From positions 25,157 through 89,156 of the forward strand of contig NZ_LTDM01000004.1 of NCBI RefSeq assembly GCF_001940565.1: a stretch of DNA of 64,000 nucleotides, in the 5' to 3' direction. Under the pieces are notes generated by a model. The model did no database searches, had not been told where the DNA came from, and saw only the letters and a program-made list of their open reading frames with translations. Of this stretch, positions 46,417 through 54,826 are shown piece after piece. Positions within the stretch are counted from its first letter, which is position 1. Every line of letters begins with the position of its first letter. This stretch comes from Tissierella creatinophila DSM 6911. Its GTDB lineage: Bacteria > Bacillota > Clostridia > Tissierellales > Tissierellaceae. The position numbers and the translations under genes were made by a program.

Positions 46417-47860
46417 CTTCTCTTATATTATTGGCATAAGAGATATAATCCTCTACTTTACCAACAACGCTACAATGTTCTTTTATAAAATCATCATCAC
46501 TTATTTTCCATGTGTGCTGCTTTTTATTAGGGTGGCGAAAGTAGATATGATGATATTTATTTGTAGAATAAATTTTCATATGGTTTTTAATACAATCTTG
46601 ACAAAAATACACATCTTCTGCAATAGACATATCTCTAAACCTAACACTATTAAAGACTTCTTTTTTAATTACAAGGGTTGAACCATTGCCAAAATTGACA
46701 AACTTATTTTCTTCTCCTGGAGTTCGTATGGCTAATATTTTATCTTCCAGAAAATATACAAAATTTGCTGCTTTAACTATGACATCTGCACCCGTAATGT
46801 TAAAAGACTTTATAGTATCAGATAAATATTTAGGTCCATAGTAGTCATCATCGTCAAATTTTGCAATAATAGGATGTTTAGCTTGATCAACTGCATAATT
46901 CAAACAATTGCCTAGTGAAATATCTTCATTTAATTTAAAAATTTTAATATCTCTATAATCTTTTGATTTATCTATCCATTCATTTAAATTTATATTATCT
47001 TTATTTATTACTATAATTAGTTCTTTTTTATTATGATCTTGTCTAATAAAGTTATTTAATATATCATCAAAAGTATGATCTTTGTTAGTACAGACAACAA
47101 CTGAAACCCCAGAATTGATATATGACTCATGGAGTTTGATTCTTTTTTTTAGATATTCTTCAACATATTGTTGGTAGGGTTTTTTCATAAGATTCCCTCC
47201 TGTATTTTTGAATTTCCTTAAAACATGATTATCATATTTAGAATAATCTTTTGGATTAGTAATCTTGTATACATTGATGCATCTTTTTAATATATAATCA
47301 TTGTCCATTTTCCATGTGTGTTTGTCCTTTTTATTTCGTATATAGACATAGTGATGTCTATTTGTTGAGAAAATTTTATAACCTAGATTTAAACAATCGT
47401 TACAAAACTTAATATCTTCTCCCAAACTAATATCATGAAAAGGTATCTTTTCTGCAAGTTCTCTTTTGAACATTAAGGTAGAGCCGGTTACCCTATCTAC
47501 ATATTTATTTTCCTTTGATATATTTTTAATTCCGATCAGCTGTTTTTCCTTAAAATAAATAAAAGTGCAGGCTTTCCCAACTATACCTACATTTTTTAAC
47601 GATAATAAACTTACTGTATCAGATAAATATTTAGGGCCATAGTAATCATCATCATCAAACTTTGCAATAATAGGATAACTTGAATGTTCTATACCATAGT
47701 TCAAACATTTACCCAAGGAATATTTACTCCCAAGATTATATATATGAACATTGGGAGGTAAGCTATAGGGCAAATTAAAACAATCGTAATTAATAACGAT
47801 AATTAGTTCTTTTTCTATATAATCTTGAGAGAAAAAGTTTTCTAAAATATTGGCAAACAT
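46409..47860 (-). CDS. Tandem GT2 glycosyltransferase, N-terminus frameshifted at the start codon
   Basis: The 483-residue open frame contains two homologous GT2 units (to about residue 224 and 225-483), both with AKFDDDDYYGPKYLSDT, GSTLMFK or GSTLVIK, and a HTWK ending. The first unit begins at an internal Met (FANILENFF); its first strand, GISVICSTNK, is encoded just upstream in the same frame (47902-47861) but without a start codon. The second unit has its own GGAGGG and ATG at 47188, so it may be made separately as a 259-residue protein. It overlaps the CgeB-GT2 gene. Substrate unknown. Confidence 0.75.
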   Translation of the reverse strand: MFANILENFFSQDYIEKELIIVINYDCFNLPYSLPPNVHIYNLGSKYSLGKCLNYGIEHSSYPIIAKFDDDDYYGPKYLSDTVSLLSLKNVGIVGKACTFIYFKEKQLIGIKNISKENKYVDRVTGSTLMFKRELAEKIPFHDISLGEDIKFCNDCLNLGYKIFSTNRHHYVYIRNKKDKHTWKMDNDYILKRCINVYKITNPKDYSKYDNHVLRKFKNTGGNLMKKPYQQYVEEYLKKRIKLHESYINSGVSVVVCTNKDHTFDDILNNFIRQDHNKKELIIVINKDNINLNEWIDKSKDYRDIKIFKLNEDISLGNCLNYAVDQAKHPIIAKFDDDDYYGPKYLSDTIKSFNITGADVIVKAANFVYFLEDKILAIRTPGEENKFVNFGNGSTLVIKKEVFNSVRFRDMSIAEDVYFCQDCIKNHMKIYSTNKYHHIYFRHPNKKQHTWKISDDDFIKEHCSVVGKVEDYISYANNIREDV

Positions 47861-47895
47861 ACAAGATTTATTAGTGGAACAAATTACTGATATAC

Positions 47896-47907
47896 CTAAA
47901 TCCCCAT
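47896..47907 (-). other. RBS-supported ATG out of frame with the GT2 gene
   Basis: AAAGGAGGTG (47926-47917 region) precedes ATG GGG ATT TAG (47907-47896). This stops after three codons. One more G in the GGGG run would give an open frame into GISVICSTNK. Either a real frameshift, a switchable short tract or a sequencing error. Confidence 0.7.
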
Positions 47908-47911
47908 ATAA

Positions 47912-48004
47912 AAAACACCTCCTTTAAAATAATATATTCTATATCCTATAGATGTGTAACAAAAATAGGACAAAAACATATTTTAAGTCTAAGGAAGGTG
48001 TTTT
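47912..48004 (-). repeat. Long-range inverted repeat covering the GT2 ribosome-binding site
   Basis: Plus-strand AAAACACCTCCTT (47912-47924) is complementary to AAGGAAGGTGTTTT (47991-48004) apart from one bulged A. In a transcript starting upstream of 48004 the Shine-Dalgarno would be paired. No gene lies between 47908 and 48020. Confidence 0.45.
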
Positions 48005-48020
48005 AAATTTTCTAATTAAA

Positions 48021-49298
48021 TTAATTAAAGAGTTTAGAAAAAAAAGACTTATTGTTTTCATCTAAAGATTTTTGAATATCACTTAATAGCTCTTCTGTTT
48101 TTATTTGCTTAGAAGTTATCGTAGATATAAATGACTCAACGATGTTATAATTATCTAGTAATTGATCGATTTTATTATTTATTTCAACCAATAGATCTCT
48201 ATCAATTTCCTTATCTTCTTCAATTAATTCCATTGTAATATCCTCTGTTTTTATTTCTTCTGGTGGACTTGTATTATCAGAATATATCTCTAGGCCATTA
48301 AGCTTTGGACTATATGAATTGTTAAAACAACTATGATTAATCTTATGGTTTTTAGATGATAAATTAGATGAAACTTTAACAACTGAAATATCATCCCCCA
48401 TGTTATCTAAAGTGTTTTCTAAAGACCAAGAAATACCATAATCTGTAGAAACAATATATTTCATATTTTTTTGAGATATATATAGTAATTTTAGTTTATT
48501 GTCCTCCTGAAAGATTATTGGAGGAAAAGAGGATACTAATATAGGAGTAAGCTTTATTTCTTTCCATTTATGTTTTTCTTTTCCAGTAGAACTCATTTGT
48601 AGATATTTTATTTTATATCCACCCTTGACTTCTTCTAGAGATATACAATGTAAATTATTAGCTAGGTCTATAAATAAAAAAGGAACTAAATTATGGATAT
48701 TATCTAAAGACAATTTTGGGGGCTCGGGCACCCAAGCTTTTGTATATAGGTTATAGAAGGTGTGATGTACCCTTGATGTTCCACTTAAATCATTTGAATA
48801 GAACAAATGAATCGTACCATGATTATCTAAATCTAAAGTAAAATGACTAGAGCTTCTTTTGGATAGATATCTAATTATATTACGTCCACTCCCATTTCTT
48901 CCATCATAAATCACATGTTGGAGAGACCAGATATTAGAGTTCATTAAATTAGAATAATTATAGATAATGTGAAGTTTATTATCTACTATTAATATTTCTA
49001 TTTGATTATAGATATTTGATTTCACATCAAAATTAGATATTGTAGATTTTAACCATGTATCATCAATATATTTGTAGTAATTAAGATCCCCAGTATCTAT
49101 TAGTGCAACAAGATGTATAGTATCTTGAAGATCAATAGATGCAGAAAAGAGTTTAATCTCTTCATCTTGAAGAGTTTCAGTGTTTAAGAGGTTAAGAGAA
49201 GAGTCTAATATGTTATAGGTAATCTTCCCATTTTCTAATTTAAACACAAATGTTTTGATTTCTGAATCTATAACAACATTAGTATTTTGCTTAAACAA
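48021..49298 (-). CDS. Unknown protein with propeller-like repeats and C-terminal coiled coil
   Basis: A 425-residue protein without signal peptide. Residues about 1-330 alternate short strands with motifs like DLQDTIHLVALIDTGDLNYY, DNKLHIIYNYS and DLDNHGTIHLFYSND, and one Asp-box-like VSTDYGISWSLEN, which suggest a beta-propeller (sialidase/BNR-like) fold. Residues about 350-425 are an acidic helical tail. I do not recognise a named family. It is in the probable spore-surface cluster, upstream of the GT2 genes on the same strand. Start ATG? the frame opens at 49298 as TTG behind GGAGGTGAATTAA. Confidence 0.7.
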   Translation of the reverse strand: MFKQNTNVVIDSEIKTFVFKLENGKITYNILDSSLNLLNTETLQDEEIKLFSASIDLQDTIHLVALIDTGDLNYYKYIDDTWLKSTISNFDVKSNIYNQIEILIVDNKLHIIYNYSNLMNSNIWSLQHVIYDGRNGSGRNIIRYLSKRSSSHFTLDLDNHGTIHLFYSNDLSGTSRVHHTFYNLYTKAWVPEPPKLSLDNIHNLVPFLFIDLANNLHCISLEEVKGGYKIKYLQMSSTGKEKHKWKEIKLTPILVSSFPPIIFQEDNKLKLLYISQKNMKYIVSTDYGISWSLENTLDNMGDDISVVKVSSNLSSKNHKINHSCFNNSYSPKLNGLEIYSDNTSPPEEIKTEDITMELIEEDKEIDRDLLVEINNKIDQLLDNYNIVESFISTITSKQIKTEELLSDIQKSLDENNKSFFSKLFN

Positions 49299-49393
49299 TT
49301 AATTCACCTCCAAATAAATTTAGTAGCACATTTACCTATATAGACATAATATGTTAGTAGATGTAAAATTATTAAATTAAAGGGGTGGAAAGT

Positions 49394-50008
49394 ATGACTG
49401 ATTTTAATATCAATGAAAGAGTGGAGGAAGTACTTGGAGTGTTAGACCATGACTGTATAATAGTCGATAAGGTATTTGCATCTTGTCAACAAAGAAAGTG
49501 TTTTCCTCAAATTGAAGTGGAGATATGTGATAAAAAAACTTATGAAAGAGTAAAATTTAGGCCAGGATTTATAGTTCCAGGTACACTGGTAATCACAGAC
49601 ATAGAGTCAAGACCTAACTTTAGAAGGGTGAGATTGACAATAAGGATTCCTTTTGAAGTACTTGACTCTAACGGAAATGTGATAGCAGAAGGATTTTTAC
49701 CAGATATACAAAAAGATGTAATATTATATGTACCTGACTCAAGAGATGAGTTTGAGTTTAGAATAGTTGTAGAAACAAGCTCCGATACATTACCAATGCC
49801 TATACAAACAGGTAATAAACTAAGTTTTCCAGTAGGGACATTTATCATAATTAAAGTGGTAGGAACAGTACAACTTTTAATACCAGCGTTTGGATATTGT
49901 CCAACACCAGGTCCATGCGAGGAGTTTAGCCCAGAAGATATATGTGATACTTTTGAGTATCAAGAATTCCCACCTTTCTTCCCAGACCAATTACAAGAAC
50001 CATGTTAG
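49394..50008 (+). CDS. Probable spore coat-associated protein, clostridial
   Basis: A 204-residue soluble protein with beta-strand-rich sequence: VIVDKVFASCQQRKCFPQIE-like start (actual CIIVDKVFASCQQRKCFPQI), VRLTIRIPFEVLDSNGNVIA, VILYVPDSRDEFEFRIVVET and VVGTVQLLIPAFGYCPTPGP. Such proteins recur in clostridial spore-formers and resemble SPOCS/DUF3794-like coat proteins, but I cannot assign a domain firmly. The tail is Pro/Phe/Glu-rich with Cys as last residue. GTG at 49385 is part of the Shine-Dalgarno AGGGGTGG; ATG 49394 is used. Confidence 0.7.
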   Translation: MTDFNINERVEEVLGVLDHDCIIVDKVFASCQQRKCFPQIEVEICDKKTYERVKFRPGFIVPGTLVITDIESRPNFRRVRLTIRIPFEVLDSNGNVIAEGFLPDIQKDVILYVPDSRDEFEFRIVVETSSDTLPMPIQTGNKLSFPVGTFIIIKVVGTVQLLIPAFGYCPTPGPCEEFSPEDICDTFEYQEFPPFFPDQLQEPC

Positions 50009-50052
50009 ACAAAAAATAGAAGAGCTAGCTCTTCTATTTTTTGTCTAACATG
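50001..50052. terminator. 52-bp perfect palindrome (bidirectional terminator)
   Basis: Arms of 26 bases (50001-50026, 50027-50052) with no loop, centred on GAGCTAGCTC and containing A6 and T6 runs. The left end overlaps the stop codon at 50006-50008. Confidence 0.85.
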
Positions 50053-50105
50053 ATATCAAATAAAAAAAATGGATTCATAAGAATCCATTTTTTTTATTTG
50101 ATATC
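50052..50105. terminator. Second inverted repeat, 25-bp arms
   Basis: Arms 50052-50076 and 50081-50105 with a four-base loop and internal A8/T8 runs lie directly next to the first palindrome. It would terminate ymaF transcripts from the other side. Confidence 0.85.
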
Positions 50106-50113
50106 TATAAACA

Positions 50114-50620
50114 CTATTTTCTAGAAACCTTAATCATTTTGCTGTGTTTATATAGTTTTTTAGTAGATATCTTTGGAGATTTTGGAGTTCTTTTAGACCT
50201 CATAACTTTTTCAGGATTTATATCTTCAAATGTAGAAGAGCTTACTACTGGAGGTAATTTTTTAGTAGAACTCTTAATGGAATTGACTGATGTAGCAAAA
50301 TTAAGACTATGGATATGGTCATCACTACTATCTGTATATGAATCTATATTATGGACATGTATTCCATTTCCTATGGGTATTGCTCTGCCTGTATATATAT
50401 TTATAGAATGAAAATGGTTAGTATTGTCGGTAACACATAGTATTTGATGTTTATGATCTCCCTTGCCTATTGAAATTGCTTTTTCAGTAATACCTTTTAA
50501 ATTGTGATTATGTGTTTTACAGTGGATACTAATTAAATTAGTATCTGCCGAAAATTCATGAATATGATTTGAACTTAATTTTCCACTATTATTTTCTATA
50601 GAAACATCATTTATATTCAT
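50114..50620 (-). CDS. YmaF family His-rich protein with basic C-terminal extension
   Basis: A 168-residue protein. Residues about 18-110 carry the YmaF-type repeat of HIHEF, THNHNL, GDHKHQILCVTDNTNHFHSI, GNGIHVHNI, DDHIHSLNF motifs with AISIGKG/AIPIGNG between them. Residues 115-168 form a Ser/Lys-rich basic tail not expected for the basic family. The His repeats could bind metal. Sporulation expression is suggested by a sigma-E-like promoter. Start ATG 50620 has AAAGGAGAATCCAT. Confidence 0.85.
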   Translation of the reverse strand: MNINDVSIENNSGKLSSNHIHEFSADTNLISIHCKTHNHNLKGITEKAISIGKGDHKHQILCVTDNTNHFHSINIYTGRAIPIGNGIHVHNIDSYTDSSDDHIHSLNFATSVNSIKSSTKKLPPVVSSSTFEDINPEKVMRSKRTPKSPKISTKKLYKHSKMIKVSRK

Positions 50621-50651
50621 ATGGATTCTCCTTTTCTTATAATTTACTTAC

Positions 50652-50681
50652 ATTATATGATATGTTACCTTTAAAATATTG
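50652..50681 (-). promoter_or_regulatory. Sigma-E-like promoter of ymaF
   Basis: Minus strand CAATATT (50681-50675), 15-base spacer, CATATAAT (50659-50652). The mother-cell sigma-E consensus is about KMATATT, 14-15 bases, CATACAAT, so one -10 base differs. Confidence 0.5.
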
Positions 50682-50785
50682 CTACATAAATGGAAAAAAA
50701 CATATAAGAGATTAGTTAAGTTTTGTAATTTAGCAATGAAAATATGATATAATGGGTAAATATAAATACGAAAGGAGGGAAAATA

Positions 50786-51490
50786 TTGAGTAATTATATT
50801 GAATTTAATAACGTTAAAAAAACTTACACAATGGGAGAAGTGGAGATAAACGCCCTAAATGGAACGAGTTTTACTATAGATAAAGGGGACTTTGTAATAA
50901 TAGCTGGAGCAAGTGGAGCGGGAAAGAGTACTATTTTAAATATTCTTGGAGGAATGGATAGGACTACTTCTGGAGAAATCATAGTAGATGGAAAGAGAGT
51001 AGATAAATTAAGTGACAAAGAACTTATCACATATAGACGACATGATATAGGTTTCGTATTTCAATTTTACAATCTAGTTCAAAATTTAACTGCTATTGAA
51101 AATGTAGAACTTGCAACTCAGATATGTAAAGACCCTTTAGATATAGAAGAGGTAATGGAGTCTGTAGGTCTTACATCTAGAAAAAATAATTTTCCATCTC
51201 AGCTTTCAGGAGGAGAACAACAAAGGGTTGCTATAGCTAGGGCTTTAGCTAAAAACCCAAAACTACTTCTTTGTGATGAGCCTACAGGGGCACTGGATTA
51301 CAATACGGGTAAAGCTATACTAAAACTCTTACAAGATACTTGTAGAGAAATGGGGATGACGGTTATAGTTATAACTCATAATCTTGCAATAGCTCCTATG
51401 GGAGATAAAATAATAAAAGTAAGAAATGGGAAAGTAGAAAGTCAGGAGATAAATAAAAATCCTACTCCAGTAGAAAGGATTGAATGGTAA
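50786..51490 (+). CDS. ABC transporter ATP-binding protein (MacB/LolD type)
   Basis: A 234-residue ATPase. Walker [11 protein letters not shown]-loop [16 protein letters not shown], signature [14 protein letters not shown] and Walker [13 protein letters not shown] are intact. It pairs with the large permease that follows immediately. Start is TTG 50786 behind AAAGGAGGGAAAATA. MacB-type systems export peptides, lipids or drugs or work as mechanotransducers; substrate not determined. Confidence 0.93.
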   Translation: MSNYIEFNNVKKTYTMGEVEINALNGTSFTIDKGDFVIIAGASGAGKSTILNILGGMDRTTSGEIIVDGKRVDKLSDKELITYRRHDIGFVFQFYNLVQNLTAIENVELATQICKDPLDIEEVMESVGLTSRKNNFPSQLSGGEQQRVAIARALAKNPKLLLCDEPTGALDYNTGKAILKLLQDTCREMGMTVIVITHNLAIAPMGDKIIKVRNGKVESQEINKNPTPVERIEW

Positions 51491-54400
51491 TTGAAAAAGA
51501 GAGCACTTAAAAAAGATATATTTAGAAATATAAAAGGATCTCCCGGTAGATTTATAGCGATAGTAGCTATTATAGCACTTGGGGTTGCATTTTTCTCTGG
51601 ACTTAAAATAGCCCCAGAAGATATGAAATTTACGGCAGATAAATATTATGACGACTATAATCTTATGGATTTAAGAATTGTTTCAAATCTTGGTCTTACA
51701 AATGAAGATGTAGATGAGATAAAAAAGATAGAGGGTGTTAAAGAAGTAAGTGGTGCTTACACACTAGATGCTTTAGCTAAGGCTGGAGAAAAAGAGATAG
51801 CCTTAAGAGTCCATAGTTTTAAAGATAAGGATGGGATAAATACTGCAAGACTCCTTAAAGGAAGATTTCCCGAAAAAGAAGATGAGTGCATAATAGAAGT
51901 AGAAAATCAAAACTTATTGAAAGTTGAAATAGGATCAAAGATAAAGCTTGTTTCAGGTAAAAAAGAAGCTTTAGAGGAAAGTTTAAGAAATACAGAATTT
52001 ACAGTAGTAGGTTTTATTCAAAGTCCTTACTACCTTTCATTTGAAAAGGGAAGTACCAATATAGGAAATGGTCAGCTTAGAGACTTTATAATGATACAGG
52101 AGGAAAACTTTAAAACCGATATATTTACTGATATATTTGTAGGTGTAGAAGGGGCAAAAGAATTAAATTCATATAAGGATGAATATTTTGATGTAGTAAA
52201 TCCAGTGGAAAAAAGAATCAAGGCAATTTCTAAAGAAAGACAAGAGATAAGATATAAAGAGATTTACACAGAAGTAAAGGAAGAATTAGATAAAGGTAGA
52301 AGAGAATATGAGGAAGAGGAATCTAAAGCTCAAAGAGAATTAGATAAAGCTTTAGAGAAAATCGAAGAAGGAAGAATAGAAATTGAAGATGGAGAAAAAG
52401 AATTAAAAAGAAATGAAAATAAGTTCTATACTGCCATAAAAAATGGCAAGGTAGAAATAGAAAATGCAGAGAAAAAAATTAAAAATGGAGAAGCGCAGTA
52501 TCAAAAAGGATTAAAAGAATTTAATGAAAATAAAGAACAGGCTCAACCACAGTTCCAAAAGGCAGAAAAAGATTTAAATAAGGCAAAATCAGCAATAGCT
52601 CTTTTAGAAGGAAATATATCTCAAATAGAAATGGCCCTTAAAAACCCAGAACTTCCAGAGGAAGAAAAGATAAATTTAGAATCACAGTTAAAGGAATTGA
52701 AAACTACTCTTTCTAATACTAAAATTCAATATGAAACAGGTAAAAAAGAACTAGTTAAAAACAAAGAAGAATTAAGAATTGCCCAAAAAAAATTAAATGA
52801 TACTAAGGCACAATTAGATTCATCTAGAAATAGACTGGAAAATGAGAAGGCAAAGTTATCTAGTGAAGAAAAAAAAGGTGAAAAAGAATTTCAAAATGCC
52901 AGAGCTGATTTAACTAATGCTAAAAAAGATTTAGAAGCAGGAGAAAAAGAATATAAAGAAGAAAAGCAAAATGCAGAAGAAGAACTAGATAAAGCTCTAA
53001 GAAAGATTGAAAAAGGTGAAAGAGATTTAAAGAAACTTGAGAAAGCTAAATGGCATGTTTTAAATAGAAAAAAACATTACTCTTATGTAGACTATGGCCA
53101 GTCCGCAGATAGAATAGACGCCCTATCTAAGGTGTTTCCAGTATTCTTTGCACTTGTTGCAGCACTAGTAACTTTAACTACGATGACAAGAATGGTAGAT
53201 GAACAAAGAATAAATATAGGTACCTTAAAAGCCTTGGGTTATCGTAAAAAAGATATAGCTTTTAAATATATATTCTATGCTTTTATAGCAACTACTATAG
53301 GTGTTATAATTGGTATAGCAGTTGGATATACAGTTTTTCCAATAATTATATTTAATGCATATGCCCTTATGTATGTAATGCCTCCAGTTATATTAAATTT
53401 TAATTTTAAATTGGCAGGATCCATAGCTTTAGCTGCTATAGCATTAACTACCGGCACTTCATATATCGCTTCAAGCAATGAGTTAAAAGAAAATCCTTCC
53501 TCTCTTATGAGACCCAAGGCTCCAAGACTTGGTAAAATGATTTTATTAGAAAAGATGCCAATTATATGGAATAGGTTTAATTTTAGCTATAAAGTAACAG
53601 TTAGAAATCTATTTAGATATAAAAGAAGGTTTTTTATGACTATATTTGGAATAGCGGGATGTACGGCTTTAATCTTGGCTGGTTTTGGAATCAAAGACTC
53701 TATAAAAACTGTTGTAAATGAACAATTTGGCAATATATTTTCCTATGATATGCAGGTAGGTTTAGATTCCGAAGGGCTAAAAGTCTTAGATAAAGAAAAA
53801 TCTATAGAAGAGTATAAGTTAACTTTCTCTGAAGGTGGAAAGATATCTTTTGATAATAAAGAAAAGGATATAAGTATAATAGTCCCAAGAGATACAAAGA
53901 ATCTGAATAAATTCATTCAATTAAAGGATAGAAAAAGTGGTAAAGATATAGACTTAAATGATGGATTGATTATAACAGAAGGTATGAGTAGAACCTTGGA
54001 ATTAAAAAAAGGTGATGTAGTAGTATTATCTAATAGTGATGCTAAAAAGATAGAAACAAAAGTAGGAGGAATAACAGAAAACTATACATCAAATTATATT
54101 TATATGACACCAGAAAAATATAGAGAACTGTTTAAGGAACCATTAGAATACAATGAAGCCTTAGTCATACTTAAAGATGACTCTAAGGAAAATGAAGAAC
54201 AGATAACTAAATCATTAATCAATAATGATGGAATAAACAATATTGGTGTGTTATCTACAGATAGAAAGAACTTAAAAGATATAATAACGAGTTTAGACTA
54301 TGTAGTTATTTTAATGACATTTTCAGCAGGAGCGCTAGCTTTTGTAGTACTATATAATCTTACAAATATAAATATAAGTGAAAGAATAAGAGAGATTGCA

Positions 54401-54694
54401 ACTATAAAGGTATTAGGTTTTTATGATAGAGAAGTATCAGCTTATATATATAGAGAGAATGTCATATTAACTATTATAGGTACATTTACAGGTCTTGTTA
54501 TAGGTATATTTTTACACAGGTTTATAATAGAGACAGTAGAGATGGAAAGCTTGATGCTTGGACTAAAGCTTCATAGAAATAGTTATATATATGCCAGTAT
54601 ACTGACTATATTATTTTCTTTAATAGTAAATATTGTAATGCATTATAAACTAAAGAAAGTAAAGATGGTTGAATCTTTAAAATCGGTAGATTAA
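51491..54694 (+). CDS. ABC transporter permease, FtsX-like with long coiled-coil insert
   Basis: A 1067-residue permease. One N-terminal helix (ILFIAIVAIIALGVAFFSG-like) precedes an external domain. Residues about 246-520 are a long Glu/Lys-rich coiled coil, then three FtsX helices (from FFALVAALVTLTTMTRMVD), a second helix and external domain, and the last three helices. Start TTG 51491 directly abuts the ATPase stop. This type is common in Clostridia and lactobacilli. Coil function is unknown; it may span the wall zone. Confidence 0.9.
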   Translation: MKKRALKKDIFRNIKGSPGRFIAIVAIIALGVAFFSGLKIAPEDMKFTADKYYDDYNLMDLRIVSNLGLTNEDVDEIKKIEGVKEVSGAYTLDALAKAGEKEIALRVHSFKDKDGINTARLLKGRFPEKEDECIIEVENQNLLKVEIGSKIKLVSGKKEALEESLRNTEFTVVGFIQSPYYLSFEKGSTNIGNGQLRDFIMIQEENFKTDIFTDIFVGVEGAKELNSYKDEYFDVVNPVEKRIKAISKERQEIRYKEIYTEVKEELDKGRREYEEEESKAQRELDKALEKIEEGRIEIEDGEKELKRNENKFYTAIKNGKVEIENAEKKIKNGEAQYQKGLKEFNENKEQAQPQFQKAEKDLNKAKSAIALLEGNISQIEMALKNPELPEEEKINLESQLKELKTTLSNTKIQYETGKKELVKNKEELRIAQKKLNDTKAQLDSSRNRLENEKAKLSSEEKKGEKEFQNARADLTNAKKDLEAGEKEYKEEKQNAEEELDKALRKIEKGERDLKKLEKAKWHVLNRKKHYSYVDYGQSADRIDALSKVFPVFFALVAALVTLTTMTRMVDEQRINIGTLKALGYRKKDIAFKYIFYAFIATTIGVIIGIAVGYTVFPIIIFNAYALMYVMPPVILNFNFKLAGSIALAAIALTTGTSYIASSNELKENPSSLMRPKAPRLGKMILLEKMPIIWNRFNFSYKVTVRNLFRYKRRFFMTIFGIAGCTALILAGFGIKDSIKTVVNEQFGNIFSYDMQVGLDSEGLKVLDKEKSIEEYKLTFSEGGKISFDNKEKDISIIVPRDTKNLNKFIQLKDRKSGKDIDLNDGLIITEGMSRTLELKKGDVVVLSNSDAKKIETKVGGITENYTSNYIYMTPEKYRELFKEPLEYNEALVILKDDSKENEEQITKSLINNDGINNIGVLSTDRKNLKDIITSLDYVVILMTFSAGALAFVVLYNLTNINISERIREIATIKVLGFYDREVSAYIYRENVILTIIGTFTGLVIGIFLHRFIIETVEMESLMLGLKLHRNSYIYASILTILFSLIVNIVMHYKLKKVKMVESLKSVD

Positions 54695-54731
54695 AAAATG
54701 GAGCTTAGGATTTTCCTAAGCTCCATTTTTT
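54693..54731 (+). terminator. Rho-independent terminator
   Basis: 18-base stem (54693-54710 with 54714-54731) with T run, right after the permease stop. Confidence 0.92.
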
Positions 54732-54826
54732 AATTTATATAAATATTTAAATATATCAAAAAACATTTAAATATGATAAACTAATATAGCAAACACAGAA
54801 TTTATTTTAAATATGGAGGGAATATT

